Positions 1 to 7,535 of a stretch of 64,000 bases of DNA are shown in pieces. Made by a program: the position numbers and the translations under genes. Numbering within the stretch: the first letter of the stretch is position 1; every line of letters starts with the position of its first letter. This stretch comes from Ruminococcus sp. (GTDB lineage: Bacteria; Bacillota; Clostridia; Oscillospirales; Ruminococcaceae), in the NCBI GenBank assembly GCA_015066805.1, contig SVNP01000006.1, forward strand, positions 1 to 64,000, read 5' to 3'. The notes under the pieces are model-generated. The model made no database searches, was not told where the DNA came from, and saw only the letters and a list, made by a program, of their open reading frames with translations.

Positions 1-1
1 T

Positions 2-424
2 GAGTATGTAGGCGGCATGGACTACGTTGAGAAGATCCAGAAGGAAGGCTGGATGGACTTCGACGTCGTTATCGCTTCCCCTGACATGATGGGCGTTGTT
101 GGTCGTCTGGGTAAGGTGCTGGGTCCCCGTGGCCTGATGCCCAACCCCAAGGCAGGTACCGTTTCCCCCGATGTTGCTAAGGCTGTTGCCGAGGCAAAGG
201 CAGGTAAGATCGAGTACCGTCTGGATAAGTCCAACATCATCCACTGCCCCATCGGCAAGGTTTCCTTCGGCGCAGAAAAGCTGGAGGAGAACTTCAATAC
301 CCTGGTTGAGGCTGTTGTAAAGGCAAAGCCCGCCGCCGCAAAGGGTACCTACCTGCGTTCTATCACCGTTGCTTCCACCATGGGTGTGGGCGTTCCGGTG
401 CAGACCGCTAAGTTTGGTGTCTGA
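2..424 (+). CDS. rplA: 50S ribosomal protein L1, C-terminal part (5' truncated by window edge)
   Basis: About 140 C-terminal residues of ribosomal protein L1, the L1-stalk protein of the large subunit, which in many bacteria also represses translation of its own operon. The family block [17 protein letters not shown] is present, followed by [11 protein letters not shown], the [10 protein letters not shown] strand and the typical STMGVGV ending. The reading frame is open to the window edge, so the start lies upstream. Unusually, no rplJ/rplL follows: a hairpin, a tRNA-Lys gene and an amino-acid leader come next. Identification is very secure. Confidence 0.97.
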   Translation, partial: EYVGGMDYVEKIQKEGWMDFDVVIASPDMMGVVGRLGKVLGPRGLMPNPKAGTVSPDVAKAVAEAKAGKIEYRLDKSNIIHCPIGKVSFGAEKLEENFNTLVEAVVKAKPAAAKGTYLRSITVASTMGVGVPVQTAKFGV

Positions 425-434
425 TTGAAAAAAA

Positions 435-498
435 CATCGCTTTTGCGGAGCAGAACCGCTGTGTGTTCTGCTCCCGAAGCGTTGATTTTCAATTTTGA
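435..498 (+). terminator. Hairpin after rplA, probable terminator
   Basis: A two-part inverted repeat: GGAGCAGAAC pairs with GTTCTGCTCC and is flanked by an outer ATCGCTT/AAGCGTTGAT pairing. A T-rich stretch follows. It probably ends the rplA transcript before the tRNA promoter. The T-run is interrupted, so termination may be partial. Confidence 0.6.
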
Positions 499-508
499 AG
501 GAATTCTC

Positions 509-537
509 TTGACAAATCATATAGTTTGTGTTATAAT
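509..537 (+). promoter_or_regulatory. Promoter of tRNA-Lys
   Basis: TTGACA at 509-514 and TATAAT at 532-537 are separated by 17 bases, a perfect vegetative consensus. The tRNA begins 14 bases after the -10 box. Confidence 0.93.
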
Positions 538-550
538 ACTATTCGTTCAT

Positions 551-623
551 GAGAAATTAGCTCAGTTGGCAGAGCATCTCCCTTTTAAGGAGAGGGTCGA
601 GGGTTCGAACCCCTCATTTCTCA
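551..623 (+). tRNA. tRNA-Lys (anticodon TTT)
   Basis: A full cloverleaf can be drawn: acceptor GAGAAAT/ATTTCTC, D-arm GCTC/GAGC, anticodon stem TCTCC/GGAGA with loop CTTTTAA (anticodon TTT), and T-arm GAGGG/CCCTC around TTCGAAC. Discriminator base A; the CCA end is not encoded. It reads lysine codons AAA/AAG. Confidence 0.97.
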
Positions 624-631
624 TCCGGAAA

Positions 632-664
632 CAGGTGTCACAGCGGTGGCACCTGTTTTGTTTT
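632..664 (+). terminator. Rho-independent terminator of tRNA-Lys
   Basis: CAGGTGTCAC pairs with GTGGCACCTG (one wobble) around a 4-base loop, followed by TTTTGTTTT. Confidence 0.88.
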
Positions 665-710
665 ACCCGCAAGGCTGCTTCCCCCAAAAGGAAAAATCTT
701 CATAAACCCC

Positions 711-739
711 TTGACAAATCCTTGGGAACGTGCTATAAT
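711..739 (+). promoter_or_regulatory. Promoter of the ridA-leuA T-box transcript
   Basis: TTGACA (711-716) and TATAAT (734-739) with a 17-base spacer, directly in front of the T-box leader. Confidence 0.93.
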
Positions 740-744
740 CTCTA

Positions 745-1032
745 GCATAAAGGCGATGACGAAGAAGGCCTGCAATCACGCAGCACAGAGAATCGGTGGT
801 TGGTGTAAACCGATGTGTGGGATTGCAAAGTGCCCCTCCCTTCCGAGCCGGAGACCTGAACATCCAGTGGAAAAAGTAGGGCTCCCGTGATTGCTGCGTC
901 AATGCATACGAAGTTGTCAGACTTCAATGAGGTGGCGTACACATCAGAAGATGTGACGCAATTTGAGTGGTACCGCGAGTGTAAGATCTGCACCCGTCTC
1001 AAAGTCCAATTGCTTTGAGATGGGTGTTTTTT
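745..1032 (+). promoter_or_regulatory. T-box leader controlling ridA-leuA, probably tRNA-Leu responsive
   Basis: A transcription-antitermination leader of T-box type. Stem I starts with the K-turn-like GATGACGAAG and has the AGAGA bulge and the GGTGGTTGGTG distal segment; a TGCAATC/GATTGCA helix closes its middle. The T-box itself is GTGGTACCGCG at about 966-976. The terminator is a long stem, CACCCGTCTCAAAG with CTTTGAGATGGGTG (991-1026), followed by T6. The bulge TGGT would pair with an ACCA 3' end, so the tRNA should have discriminator A. That fits Leu and argues against Cys. A CTC (Leu) triplet at 836-838 lies in the presumed specifier loop, but I cannot fix the loop boundaries with certainty. 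Uncharged tRNA-Leu binding would allow read-through into ridA and leuA. Confidence 0.9.
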
Positions 1033-1132
1033 ATTTGCCCTCCCAAGCAAAATCCCGCCAAAGGAGGCACCCTTTGCGCTGCACAGGCAGCCCGTGCCCG
1101 TAAAAATCAACAGATAAAAGGAGAATATTGCT

Positions 1133-1516
1133 ATGACAACCAAAATTCAGACCGCAAATGCACCTGCCGCCATCGGCCCCTACTCTCAGGCTATGGTCTG
1201 CGGCAATCTTGTATTCACATCGGGTCAGATTCCCATCAACCCCGCCACCGGCAACGTGGAGGCAGTAGGCATCGAAGCACAGACCGAACAGGTCTGCAAG
1301 AACCTCGCTGCAGTGTTGCAGGCCGCAGGCAGCGATCTCACCAAGGCCATCAAAACAACCTGCTTTTTGCAGGATATGGCCGATTTCGCCGCATTCAACG
1401 ATGTGTACGCACGCTACTTTACCGAAAAGCCCGCACGCTCCTGCGTGGCTGTGAAAACACTGCCCAAGAATGTACTGGTGGAAGTGGAAGTGATCGCCGA
1501 GAAAAAGGAGGATTGA
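1133..1516 (+). CDS. ridA: RidA family reactive imine/enamine deaminase
   Basis: A 127-residue YjgF/YER057c/UK114 protein. The family hydrolyses 2-aminoacrylate and other reactive imines released by PLP enzymes, protecting them and branched-chain amino-acid synthesis. Seen: the N-terminal AAIGPYSQA segment, SGQIPINPATG, and the C-terminal PARSCVAV block with the carboxylate-binding Arg, followed by the LPKNVLVEVE strand. Length is typical. The ATG follows AAAGGAG at a suitable distance. It is the first gene behind the T-box and is 6 bases from leuA. This places imine detoxification under the same amino-acid signal as leucine synthesis, consistent with known RidA roles in branched-chain metabolism (the link here is inference). 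Confidence 0.93.
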   Translation: MTTKIQTANAPAAIGPYSQAMVCGNLVFTSGQIPINPATGNVEAVGIEAQTEQVCKNLAAVLQAAGSDLTKAIKTTCFLQDMADFAAFNDVYARYFTEKPARSCVAVKTLPKNVLVEVEVIAEKKED

Positions 1517-1522
1517 CCCCTT

Positions 1523-3196
1523 ATGATGAATCCTCGGAAATATCGCCCGGGATACTTCCTCGCTCCCGGAGAATGCCGTGACTGGATGCGGAAAGACCGC
1601 ATCGAAAAAGCACCGGTCTGGTGCAGTGTGGATATGCGCGACGGCAACCAGAGCCTTGTGATCCCCATGAGTCTGGAACAGAAGCTGGAATACTATCAGA
1701 CGCTGCTGGATGTGGGCTTTAAGGAAATCGAAGTGGGCTTCCCTGCCGCATCTGATACGGAATATGAGTTTTTGCGTACGCTCATCGAACGCAATATGAT
1801 CCCCGAGGATGTGACTGTTCAGGTGCTGACCCAGTGCCGTGAGCATATCATCCGCAAAACCTTTGAAGCCTGCAAGGGTGCGCCCAGTGCCATCATCCAC
1901 TTTTATAACTCTGTCAGTGTGGCACAGCGTGAGCAGGTGTTCCGTAAATCCAAGGAGGAGATCAAGGAGATCGCCGTTGCTGGTGCAACGCTGGTAAAGC
2001 AGCTTGCCGCCGAGTATGAAGGCAACTTCCGCTTTGAATATTCCCCCGAAAGCTTTACAGGTACCGAGCCGGAATACGCACTGGAGGTCTGTAATGCGGT
2101 GCTGGATGTGCTGCAGCCCTCACCTGACAACAATGTGATCATCAACCTGCCCGTAACTGTGGAAATGAGCTTGCCTCATGTGTATGCTTCCCAGGTGGAG
2201 TACATGAGCAAAAACCTGAAGTACCGTGAGTATGTGACCCTTTCTCTGCACCCCCACAATGATCGCGGTACCGGTGTTGCCGATGCAGAGCTTGCTTTGC
2301 TGGCAGGCGCAGACCGTGTGGAAGGTACGCTGTTCGGCAACGGCGAGCGTACAGGCAATGTGGATATCATTACGCTGGCCATGAATATGTACTCCCACGG
2401 TGTGGACCCCCGCCTGGATTTCTCCGATATGCCCGCCCTGACCGAGGTTTACGAACGCTGCACAGGCATGCACGTCTATGAGCGTTCCCCCTATGCAGGT
2501 GCGCTGGTCTTTGCCGCCTTCTCCGGCAGCCACCAGGATGCCATTGCCAAGGGTATGAAATATCGGGAGGAAAAACAGCTCGCCTTCTGGGATGTGCCTT
2601 ATATCCCCATTGATCCCAGAGATATCAACCGCGCCTACGATGCCGACGTGATCCGTGTGAACTCTCAGTCCGGCAAGGGCGGCATCGGTTATCTGCTGGA
2701 GCAGACTTATGGCTATTTCCTGCCCCCCGGTATGCGTGAACATCTCAGCTATGTGTGCAAGGGTATCTCCGACAGAGAGCATAAGGAGCTGAAGGTCTCC
2801 GAGGTGCTGGATATCTTTATGGAGCATTATCTGAACGTGCCCGGTGCCATCAGCGTAACCGATTTCGACTTCATGCGGGAAAACGATGCGGTGAAGATCG
2901 ACATCACCTTTATGCGCAACGGCGAGCAGACCAAGCTGCAGGCCGAAGGCAACGGTTCTCTCAGTGCGATAAACAACGCCCTGAAGGCCTATACCGGAAA
3001 AGAATACACTTTGCAGGTATTTACACAGCACAGTATGCAGGGGCAGGGCTCCCAGAGTGTGGCGGCATCCTACATCGGGCTGGAAACCACACAGGGTGCT
3101 ATGTTCTGGGGTGCCGGCACCGATACCGACGTGATCAAGGCAAGCACCAACGCACTGCTCAGTGCCTTCCATAACATGGTACAGAGCGAGGCGTGA
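1523..3196 (+). CDS. leuA: 2-isopropylmalate synthase (LeuA2/fungal-actinobacterial type)
   Basis: A 557-residue enzyme condensing acetyl-CoA with 2-ketoisovalerate, the committed step of leucine synthesis. The N-terminal part is a DRE-TIM barrel: DMRDGNQSL near residue 38 (metal Asp and catalytic Arg), EVGFPAAS, and the metal-binding LHPHNDRGTGVADAE followed by GTLFGNGERTGN. The start MMNPRKYRPGYF, the DGNQ variant and the length match the longer LeuA type rather than the short bacterial LeuA. Residues about 425-557 form the regulatory alpha/beta domain for leucine feedback. GGAGG precedes the ATG by 10 bases. It is the second gene of the T-box operon; the leucine assignment of the leader rests mainly on this gene. 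Confidence 0.93.
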   Translation: MMNPRKYRPGYFLAPGECRDWMRKDRIEKAPVWCSVDMRDGNQSLVIPMSLEQKLEYYQTLLDVGFKEIEVGFPAASDTEYEFLRTLIERNMIPEDVTVQVLTQCREHIIRKTFEACKGAPSAIIHFYNSVSVAQREQVFRKSKEEIKEIAVAGATLVKQLAAEYEGNFRFEYSPESFTGTEPEYALEVCNAVLDVLQPSPDNNVIINLPVTVEMSLPHVYASQVEYMSKNLKYREYVTLSLHPHNDRGTGVADAELALLAGADRVEGTLFGNGERTGNVDIITLAMNMYSHGVDPRLDFSDMPALTEVYERCTGMHVYERSPYAGALVFAAFSGSHQDAIAKGMKYREEKQLAFWDVPYIPIDPRDINRAYDADVIRVNSQSGKGGIGYLLEQTYGYFLPPGMREHLSYVCKGISDREHKELKVSEVLDIFMEHYLNVPGAISVTDFDFMRENDAVKIDITFMRNGEQTKLQAEGNGSLSAINNALKAYTGKEYTLQVFTQHSMQGQGSQSVAASYIGLETTQGAMFWGAGTDTDVIKASTNALLSAFHNMVQSEA

Positions 3197-3260
3197 TCTT
3201 CAAACCAAACCGCAGGGCGGCTGATGCCGCATCTGCGAAACACAGAAAGGAATTGTAATT

Positions 3261-3485
3261 ATGGGATTCTCGGATGCATTGAAAAAACTGGCCGGCGAAG
3301 CTGTGAATATGGCAGGCAACGTAGCGGAAGCCGCAGCAGGCATCGTGGATGATGTGACGGATGAGGCAAACGAACTGTTCTCCAAGGCTGAGCAAAAGGT
3401 GACTGAAGCAGTAGCGGCACATTCTTCAGCCGAAAAAAAGACTCCTCCGATGCAGACAACGCATAACAAAACCTTTCCGCATTAA
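3261..3485 (+). CDS. Small amphipathic Ala/Glu-rich protein, unknown
   Basis: A 74-residue protein starting MGFSDALKKLAGEAVN, preceded by GAAAGGA. Most of it (about 3-55) should be an amphipathic helix rich in Ala, Glu and Lys; the last 20 residues are polar and Pro/Thr-containing. No signal peptide or membrane segment. It lies 64 bases after leuA with no obvious terminator between, so it may be co-transcribed. Good codon use and RBS support a real gene; I recognise no family. Confidence 0.6.
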   Translation: MGFSDALKKLAGEAVNMAGNVAEAAAGIVDDVTDEANELFSKAEQKVTEAVAAHSSAEKKTPPMQTTHNKTFPH

Positions 3486-3519
3486 GGAAATCTTCAGAAA
3501 ATCTTAAAGGCTGTCCCCC

Positions 3520-3548
3520 TTGCTTTCGGGCTGCGATTATGGTATCAT
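3520..3548 (+). promoter_or_regulatory. Promoter upstream of the small membrane protein genes
   Basis: TTGCTT (3520-3525), 17-base spacer, TATCAT (3543-3548), 33 bases before the ATG at 3582. Confidence 0.65.
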
Positions 3549-3581
3549 AAAAGCAGAAAAACCGAAATCAAGGGGGATTTT

Positions 3582-3815
3582 ATGATGTTTGACGCTGCTG
3601 ATCTGCTGGTATGGCTGATTCCCGCCATTCCCGCAGCAACCCTGCTCTGGTTTGTAATCTGTCTGGTGCGTAAGCTGACCTACCGAGGGGAAGATGTAAC
3701 GGTACGCAAAAGCCGCAATTTCTGGCTGATCCTTTCGGGCATTGTATTTGCTGTCATAGGCGGCAGCTTCCTGGCCATGATCATTCTGTTTGCCATGGCC
3801 ATTGCTCATATGTGA
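3582..3815 (+). CDS. Small two-helix membrane protein, unknown
   Basis: 77 residues with two hydrophobic helices (about 6-28 and 47-74) separated by a basic loop containing VRKLTYRGEDVTVRKSR. AAGGGGG precedes the ATG. First of a run of tightly packed genes (gap of 8 bases to the next) that also includes a PstS-like protein and a SanA-like protein. No known family recognised; function unknown. Confidence 0.65.
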   Translation: MMFDAADLLVWLIPAIPAATLLWFVICLVRKLTYRGEDVTVRKSRNFWLILSGIVFAVIGGSFLAMIILFAMAIAHM

Positions 3816-3823
3816 GGTGCCCT

Positions 3824-3964
3824 ATGAGCGACAAACTGTTTCATCGCATCATTCTGCTGATTTGTGCAGTGGGGATCGCCGCTACCATCGGACTGGTCAT
3901 CTATACCTGCTATCTGCATGATACTTGCGCCATCCTGACCTTTATTGCCAATGAAAGGAGCTGA
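3824..3964 (+). CDS. 46-residue single-span membrane peptide, unknown
   Basis: A very short ORF starting MSDKLFHRIILLIC with one membrane span (about 9-31) and ending FIANERS. GAGGTG lies just upstream. Its last codons contain the AAAGGAG that serves the next gene, so the two are probably translationally coupled. It resembles the short membrane proteins accompanying transport-related genes, but no family is recognised. Confidence 0.55.
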   Translation: MSDKLFHRIILLICAVGIAATIGLVIYTCYLHDTCAILTFIANERS

Positions 3965-3968
3965 GCCT

Positions 3969-4949
3969 GTGAAAAAACTGACCAAACAGCTTCTGTGCAT
4001 CGGCAGCTTAAGTGCCATGTTTCTTGCCTTTGATCTTGGTATTTACCACTGCTTTACCAAACGCTGTACCGAAACGGAAAGTGCGGAATTTCAGGCGAAA
4101 TCCGTGGAAGTCAGCGCATATCTCCCCTTTGATGCGGATTCCGCCATTGTCAGGCACAGATCCGAAGTGCAGCTCACGGGCGATCTGCCGGTCATGGATG
4201 GAGCTGCTGCCTTGTTCCCCATGTATTCCGCCTTTGCCCATGCCCTTTATCCGGAGGATTCCTGCCCCTACGCAGAGGGTGATTTTTTACCGGAAAGTGC
4301 GGTACAGTTCCGCAATACGGGAGATGCCTACCGTGCCATTGCAGATGGTACTGCCGATGTGATCTTCTGCGCCCGCCCTGCGGAATATCAACTGCAATAT
4401 GCCGCAGACCGCAATGTGGAGCTGGTATTTCAGCCCATTGGCAAAGAAGCCTTTGTATTTGTGGTCAACAGCCAAAACCCTGTTAATACCCTGACCTGCC
4501 AACAGGTACGGGGCATTTACAGCGGTGAATATACAAACTGGTCTCAATTGGGCGGAGAAAACACGCCCATTGCCGCCCTGCAGCGCATCCACGGCAGCGG
4601 CAGCCAAAGTGTGATGGAATCCTTTATGGGTGAGGTGCCGATGGTCAAAGATTACGACACCTTTCTGGGACGTGCCATCGGATTTTCTTTCCGCTACTAT
4701 GTGGAAGGAATCGTGGAAAAGGGCGGTGTCAAGCTGCTTTCTCTGGAAGGCATTGCACCCACTGCCGAAAACATCCGCAACGGCAGCTATCCTGTGGTCA
4801 GCGAGATCTACGCCATTTACCGCAAGGATGACACAAGCGAAAATCTGGCGCAGCTCCTGACATGGATCATGAGCGATGAAGGGCAGCGCATTGTGGAAGA
4901 AACAGGATATGTACCCTACACCGCCGCCCCTGTGACTTTTTCGGAATAA
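3969..4949 (+). CDS. PstS-like phosphate/anion-binding protein
   Basis: A 326-residue exported or membrane-tethered solute-binding protein of the PstS-like PBP fold. The N-terminal KKLTKQLLC stretch leads into one hydrophobic helix with no clear lipobox. Then come MDGAAALFPMYSAFA (binding-loop position), EAFVFVVNSQNPV, the IYSGEYTNWSQLGG block and the RIHGSGSQS loop, all as in PstS relatives. The start is GTG at 3969: AAAGGAG sits 8 bases upstream, whereas the upstream in-frame ATG at 3945 has no RBS. No PstCAB permease genes are nearby, so it may be a sensor or orphan binding protein. Family is secure; the ligand is inferred. Confidence 0.82.
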   Translation: MKKLTKQLLCIGSLSAMFLAFDLGIYHCFTKRCTETESAEFQAKSVEVSAYLPFDADSAIVRHRSEVQLTGDLPVMDGAAALFPMYSAFAHALYPEDSCPYAEGDFLPESAVQFRNTGDAYRAIADGTADVIFCARPAEYQLQYAADRNVELVFQPIGKEAFVFVVNSQNPVNTLTCQQVRGIYSGEYTNWSQLGGENTPIAALQRIHGSGSQSVMESFMGEVPMVKDYDTFLGRAIGFSFRYYVEGIVEKGGVKLLSLEGIAPTAENIRNGSYPVVSEIYAIYRKDDTSENLAQLLTWIMSDEGQRIVEETGYVPYTAAPVTFSE

Positions 4950-4961
4950 AGGAGTACCATC

Positions 4962-5717
4962 ATGAAGCACATCAAAGTGTGGATGCAAACCATCAGGGAA
5001 AAAATAAAACAGCTTTGGCACCGGGCAATGCTGCGCCGCAAAACAATCAACCGAAAGAAATGGTGTGCAGCAGCAGGCATTACCGCCCTTGCAGGTGCAG
5101 TCTGCATTCTCGGTATCAACGGATATGTCAAGCATACCGCTAAAGCAGCCTTTGTCACTGCACAACAGGCAGCCGAGGGTGAGGAGGTTGACTGCATCAT
5201 TGTGCTGGGCTGCCTGGTAAGAGATGACGGCACCCCCAGCGATATGCTGCGGGATCGTCTGACAGGAGCCGTAGAGCTGTACCGTATGGGTGCCGCACCC
5301 AAAATTCTCATGAGCGGCGATCACGGACAGGATTCCTATGACGAGGTAAACGCCATGAAACAGTTTGCTGTGGATGCAGGCGTGCCTTCCGAGGATGTGT
5401 TTATGGATCATGCAGGATTCTCCACCTATGAAACCATGTATCGGGCAAAAGAAATTTTCGGGGCGGAAAAAGTCGTGGTAGTCACCCAGGAATATCACCT
5501 GTACCGTGCCGTGTACATCGCAGAAGAGCTGGGCATGGAGGTCTGCGGTGTCAGCTCCGATTACAACCGCTATTACGGCCAGACCATGCGGGATCTGCGG
5601 GAGGTGCTGGCACGCTGCAAGGATTTTGCCATGTGTATCCTGCAGCCCGAGCCTACCTTTCTCGGCGAAACCATTTCTCTGGACGGAGATGGGAATGTGA
5701 CCAATGATAAGACTTGA
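4962..5717 (+). CDS. SanA/YdcF-type DUF218 membrane-anchored protein
   Basis: 251 residues: basic N-terminus, one membrane helix (about 40-56), then a DUF218 domain. Diagnostic motifs are CIIVLGCLVRDDGTPSDML, ILMSGDHGQDSYDE, MDHAGFSTYE and VVVTQEYHLYRAVYIAEELG. Family members (SanA, ElyC, YdcF) act in envelope integrity, but their chemistry is poorly defined. It follows the PstS-like gene by 12 bases, with an AAAGGAG RBS. Its stop codon lies inside the -35 box of the next promoter. Confidence 0.88.
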   Translation: MKHIKVWMQTIREKIKQLWHRAMLRRKTINRKKWCAAAGITALAGAVCILGINGYVKHTAKAAFVTAQQAAEGEEVDCIIVLGCLVRDDGTPSDMLRDRLTGAVELYRMGAAPKILMSGDHGQDSYDEVNAMKQFAVDAGVPSEDVFMDHAGFSTYETMYRAKEIFGAEKVVVVTQEYHLYRAVYIAEELGMEVCGVSSDYNRYYGQTMRDLREVLARCKDFAMCILQPEPTFLGETISLDGDGNVTNDKT

Positions 5718-5742
5718 CAAATTATCGCAAATATGGTATAGT
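5714..5742 (+). promoter_or_regulatory. Promoter overlapping the DUF218 stop codon
   Basis: TTGACA (5714-5719) contains the TGA stop of the upstream gene; TATAGT at 5737-5742; 17-base spacer. It drives a short leader that ends in a strong hairpin at 5877-5925. Confidence 0.85.
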
Positions 5743-5779
5743 AAAATTACGAATCGACTTTGAAAGGAGCTGCCCACCC

Positions 5780-5848
5780 ATGTTTTGTTGTAGTGCAACA
5801 TCCACAAATTGCATTTTGCACAACGGGGGGGGGTATGTCTTTCTGTAA
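5780..5848 (+). CDS. 22-codon leader ORF with a G9 tract
   Basis: MFCCSATSTNC... preceded by AAAGGAG (9 bases upstream of the ATG) and an upstream consensus promoter. Three consecutive GGG codons come from nine consecutive G residues. The ORF lies between the promoter and a strong terminator-like hairpin, the arrangement of an attenuator peptide or a decayed gene. Length changes in the G tract would shift the frame. No homologue known to me. Confidence 0.35.
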   Translation: MFCCSATSTNCILHNGGGYVFL

Positions 5849-5876
5849 TTAGTCGATTTGCACAATTTGTACAATT

Positions 5877-5925
5877 GCACACCAAAGTGCGCCTTGATAC
5901 AAGGTGTACTTTGGTGTGCTTTTTT
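5877..5925 (+). terminator. Strong hairpin terminator before the lipoprotein gene
   Basis: A stem of about 20 bp, GCACACCAAAGTGCGCCTTG with a nearly complementary arm ending in TTTGGTGTGC, followed by T6. It separates the leader ORF from the lipoprotein gene and could be an attenuator. Confidence 0.75.
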
Positions 5926-5982
5926 GTAGCTGAAAATTGAAACAACATAGATACATTTATGTAACATGGAGGAGGAAATCGA

Positions 5983-7170
5983 ATGGACTTAAAGAAGATT
6001 ATGACTTTTGTAGTATGCACAGGTATGAGTATGACACTAGCAGCATGCACGGACACAAACGGAAGCAACCCCGATTCAAAAGCAGCTGAAACGACGGGTA
6101 ATAGCAGTTTTGGATCGCAAAAGGATATGGTCACGGTAAATGATGAAATTCTGAATGCAGATCCTTATGAACATATGGTTCAGATTGGCAATAATAAGAT
6201 TGATTTTCCGTTAACGGTAGAAAAACTGGTTGCAAATGGGTTTGAGTATGCTGACTCTAACGAAAACGCAATTGATTACTTGATGGATATCAACGCGCGG
6301 AAAGATATTGATTTTCTACTGAATGGAACCCAAGTGTCGCTATTCGTTGGAAATGACACCGGAGACTACGCACCAATCTCTGCTTGTAAGGCAGATTATC
6401 TGACTACGAATGCATTTGGTGAGCAAGCTGAATATCTGATATTTCCCGGAGGTGTTCGTATTGGTTTTACGAAAAATGAATTGATTGCTGCCTGGGGTGA
6501 ACCTTACTTGGCGGAAGATTGCTACAACGATGGCATTGTGACGAAAAAATATTATTATGTCAGATATTATAAAAAAGAGGCGCTGATAGATTACCCTTTA
6601 TCATACTGTGATGAAAGGTATACAGTAACCTTGGAAAATGATACAGTTACAGGCATTCAGCGTTCTTGGAGCAATTATACAGGCTCCGAGGATGCCGACA
6701 GAGAAGTTACTTCAAACGATGGAGCAGCCACACTTTATTATACCAGAAATCCCGACGTTTATGATAGAGTACATGATGAACACACAGGAATTATCACAGT
6801 TACTAATAATGATTACTTAGTAAGTGGCAATTCCATTTTAGGATATATTTATCGTTACCCTTATGATGTAGCAGGAGTAAGTGAGGCAGAATTTCAAAAG
6901 GCGTTAACCAAGGCTGCACATTCAGTTTATGATAGCATTGAATATAAAAAAATTTCCATGTCGGAAGATGATGGAATCTGGGTCGGTTATTGCACCGATG
7001 CATTTGACAGCAGCTTTTATATTGTCTACGCTTTGGCGTTCGACAATTCTTGGTACTATGGTTCCATAGGCATCACACCTATCACACCCAATGCACCGAT
7101 TACGGACGAAGTAAAAGAACGGCTCTATATGGTTGTAGAAGATATGCTTCTTTCTGCACATCAGAAATGA
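5983..7170 (+). CDS. AT-rich hypothetical lipoprotein
   Basis: A 395-residue lipoprotein: signal peptide with lipobox LAAC (Cys about 22), a polar Ser/Asn linker, then a globular region of beta type. The segment GGVRIGFTKNELIAAWGEP resembles the short turn-helix seen in BamE/SmpA-type repeats (weak similarity). GGAGGAGG precedes the ATG. Base composition and codons (many AAT, GAT, TTA, ATA) are clearly more AT-rich than the neighbouring genes, suggesting recent acquisition. No enzyme motif recognised. Confidence 0.75.
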   Translation: MDLKKIMTFVVCTGMSMTLAACTDTNGSNPDSKAAETTGNSSFGSQKDMVTVNDEILNADPYEHMVQIGNNKIDFPLTVEKLVANGFEYADSNENAIDYLMDINARKDIDFLLNGTQVSLFVGNDTGDYAPISACKADYLTTNAFGEQAEYLIFPGGVRIGFTKNELIAAWGEPYLAEDCYNDGIVTKKYYYVRYYKKEALIDYPLSYCDERYTVTLENDTVTGIQRSWSNYTGSEDADREVTSNDGAATLYYTRNPDVYDRVHDEHTGIITVTNNDYLVSGNSILGYIYRYPYDVAGVSEAEFQKALTKAAHSVYDSIEYKKISMSEDDGIWVGYCTDAFDSSFYIVYALAFDNSWYYGSIGITPITPNAPITDEVKERLYMVVEDMLLSAHQK

Positions 7171-7236
7171 TGCTAGCGGAAATTCTGCACAAACGATGCC
7201 TTAGCCAAAAGAATAGAGTAGTCTGGTACATCAAAC

Positions 7237-7276
7237 AAAAACCGAACGGCTATCACACCGTTCGGTTTTGCTTTTG
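7237..7276 (+). terminator. Terminator after the lipoprotein gene
   Basis: AAACCGAACGG pairs with CCGTTCGGTTT around an 8-base loop; TTTTGCTTTT follows. It sits just before the convergent tRNA-Arg. Confidence 0.85.
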
Positions 7277-7280
7277 CGTC

Positions 7281-7355
7281 TGGCACCCCCTGCGGGAATC
7301 GAACCCACAACTAACCCTTAGGAGGGGCTTGTTATATCCATTGAACTAAGGGGGC
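7281..7355 (-). tRNA. tRNA-Arg (anticodon CCT)
   Basis: Read on the minus strand: acceptor GCCCCCT/AGGGGGT, anticodon stem AGCCC/GGGTT with loop CTCCTAA (anticodon CCT, codon AGG), and T-arm GTGGG/CCCGC around TTCGATT. The CCA end is encoded (7281-7283), unlike the other two tRNAs here. Pair 1-72 is G-U. Confidence 0.95.
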
Positions 7356-7366
7356 GTTTCCTAAGT

Positions 7367-7395
7367 ATTATATCACAGAATCCCCAAAGGGTCAA
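7367..7395 (-). promoter_or_regulatory. Promoter of tRNA-Arg
   Basis: Minus strand TTGACC (7395-7390), 17-base spacer, TATAAT (7372-7367), 12 bases before the tRNA. Confidence 0.88.
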
Positions 7396-7455
7396 GCACC
7401 ACAGGAAAGAAAAAACGCCGCTGCGTTAAATTTCTGCAAAGTCTTGCAAAAACCC

Positions 7456-7484
7456 TTGCTTTTTTCCGCAAGATGTGGTACAAT
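7456..7484 (+). promoter_or_regulatory. Promoter of the transcarboxylase-like operon
   Basis: TTGCTT (7456-7461), 17-base spacer, TACAAT (7479-7484), about 50 bases before the first gene. Confidence 0.75.
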
Positions 7485-7535
7485 AAAACGGTATAGATTT
7501 TTACTCTATCCACAGAAAGGATGCGTATCATAACT

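Noticed and set aside
745-1032. Reading the T-box as cysteine-specific because of TGC at 831-833
   Set aside because: The antiterminator bulge TGGT implies discriminator A, whereas tRNA-Cys usually has U; the downstream leuA favours leucine.
3969-4949. Complete Pst phosphate transporter operon
   Set aside because: No PstC, PstA, PstB or PhoU genes follow; the next gene is a DUF218 protein.
4287-6134. 615-codon minus-strand open frame across the PstS-like and SanA-like genes
   Set aside because: Covers two clear plus-strand families with good RBS; its own product has no family motif or plausible start.
5983-7355. Genomic island at the tRNA-Arg gene
   Set aside because: Only one AT-rich gene; no integrase, no direct repeat of the tRNA 3' end was found.
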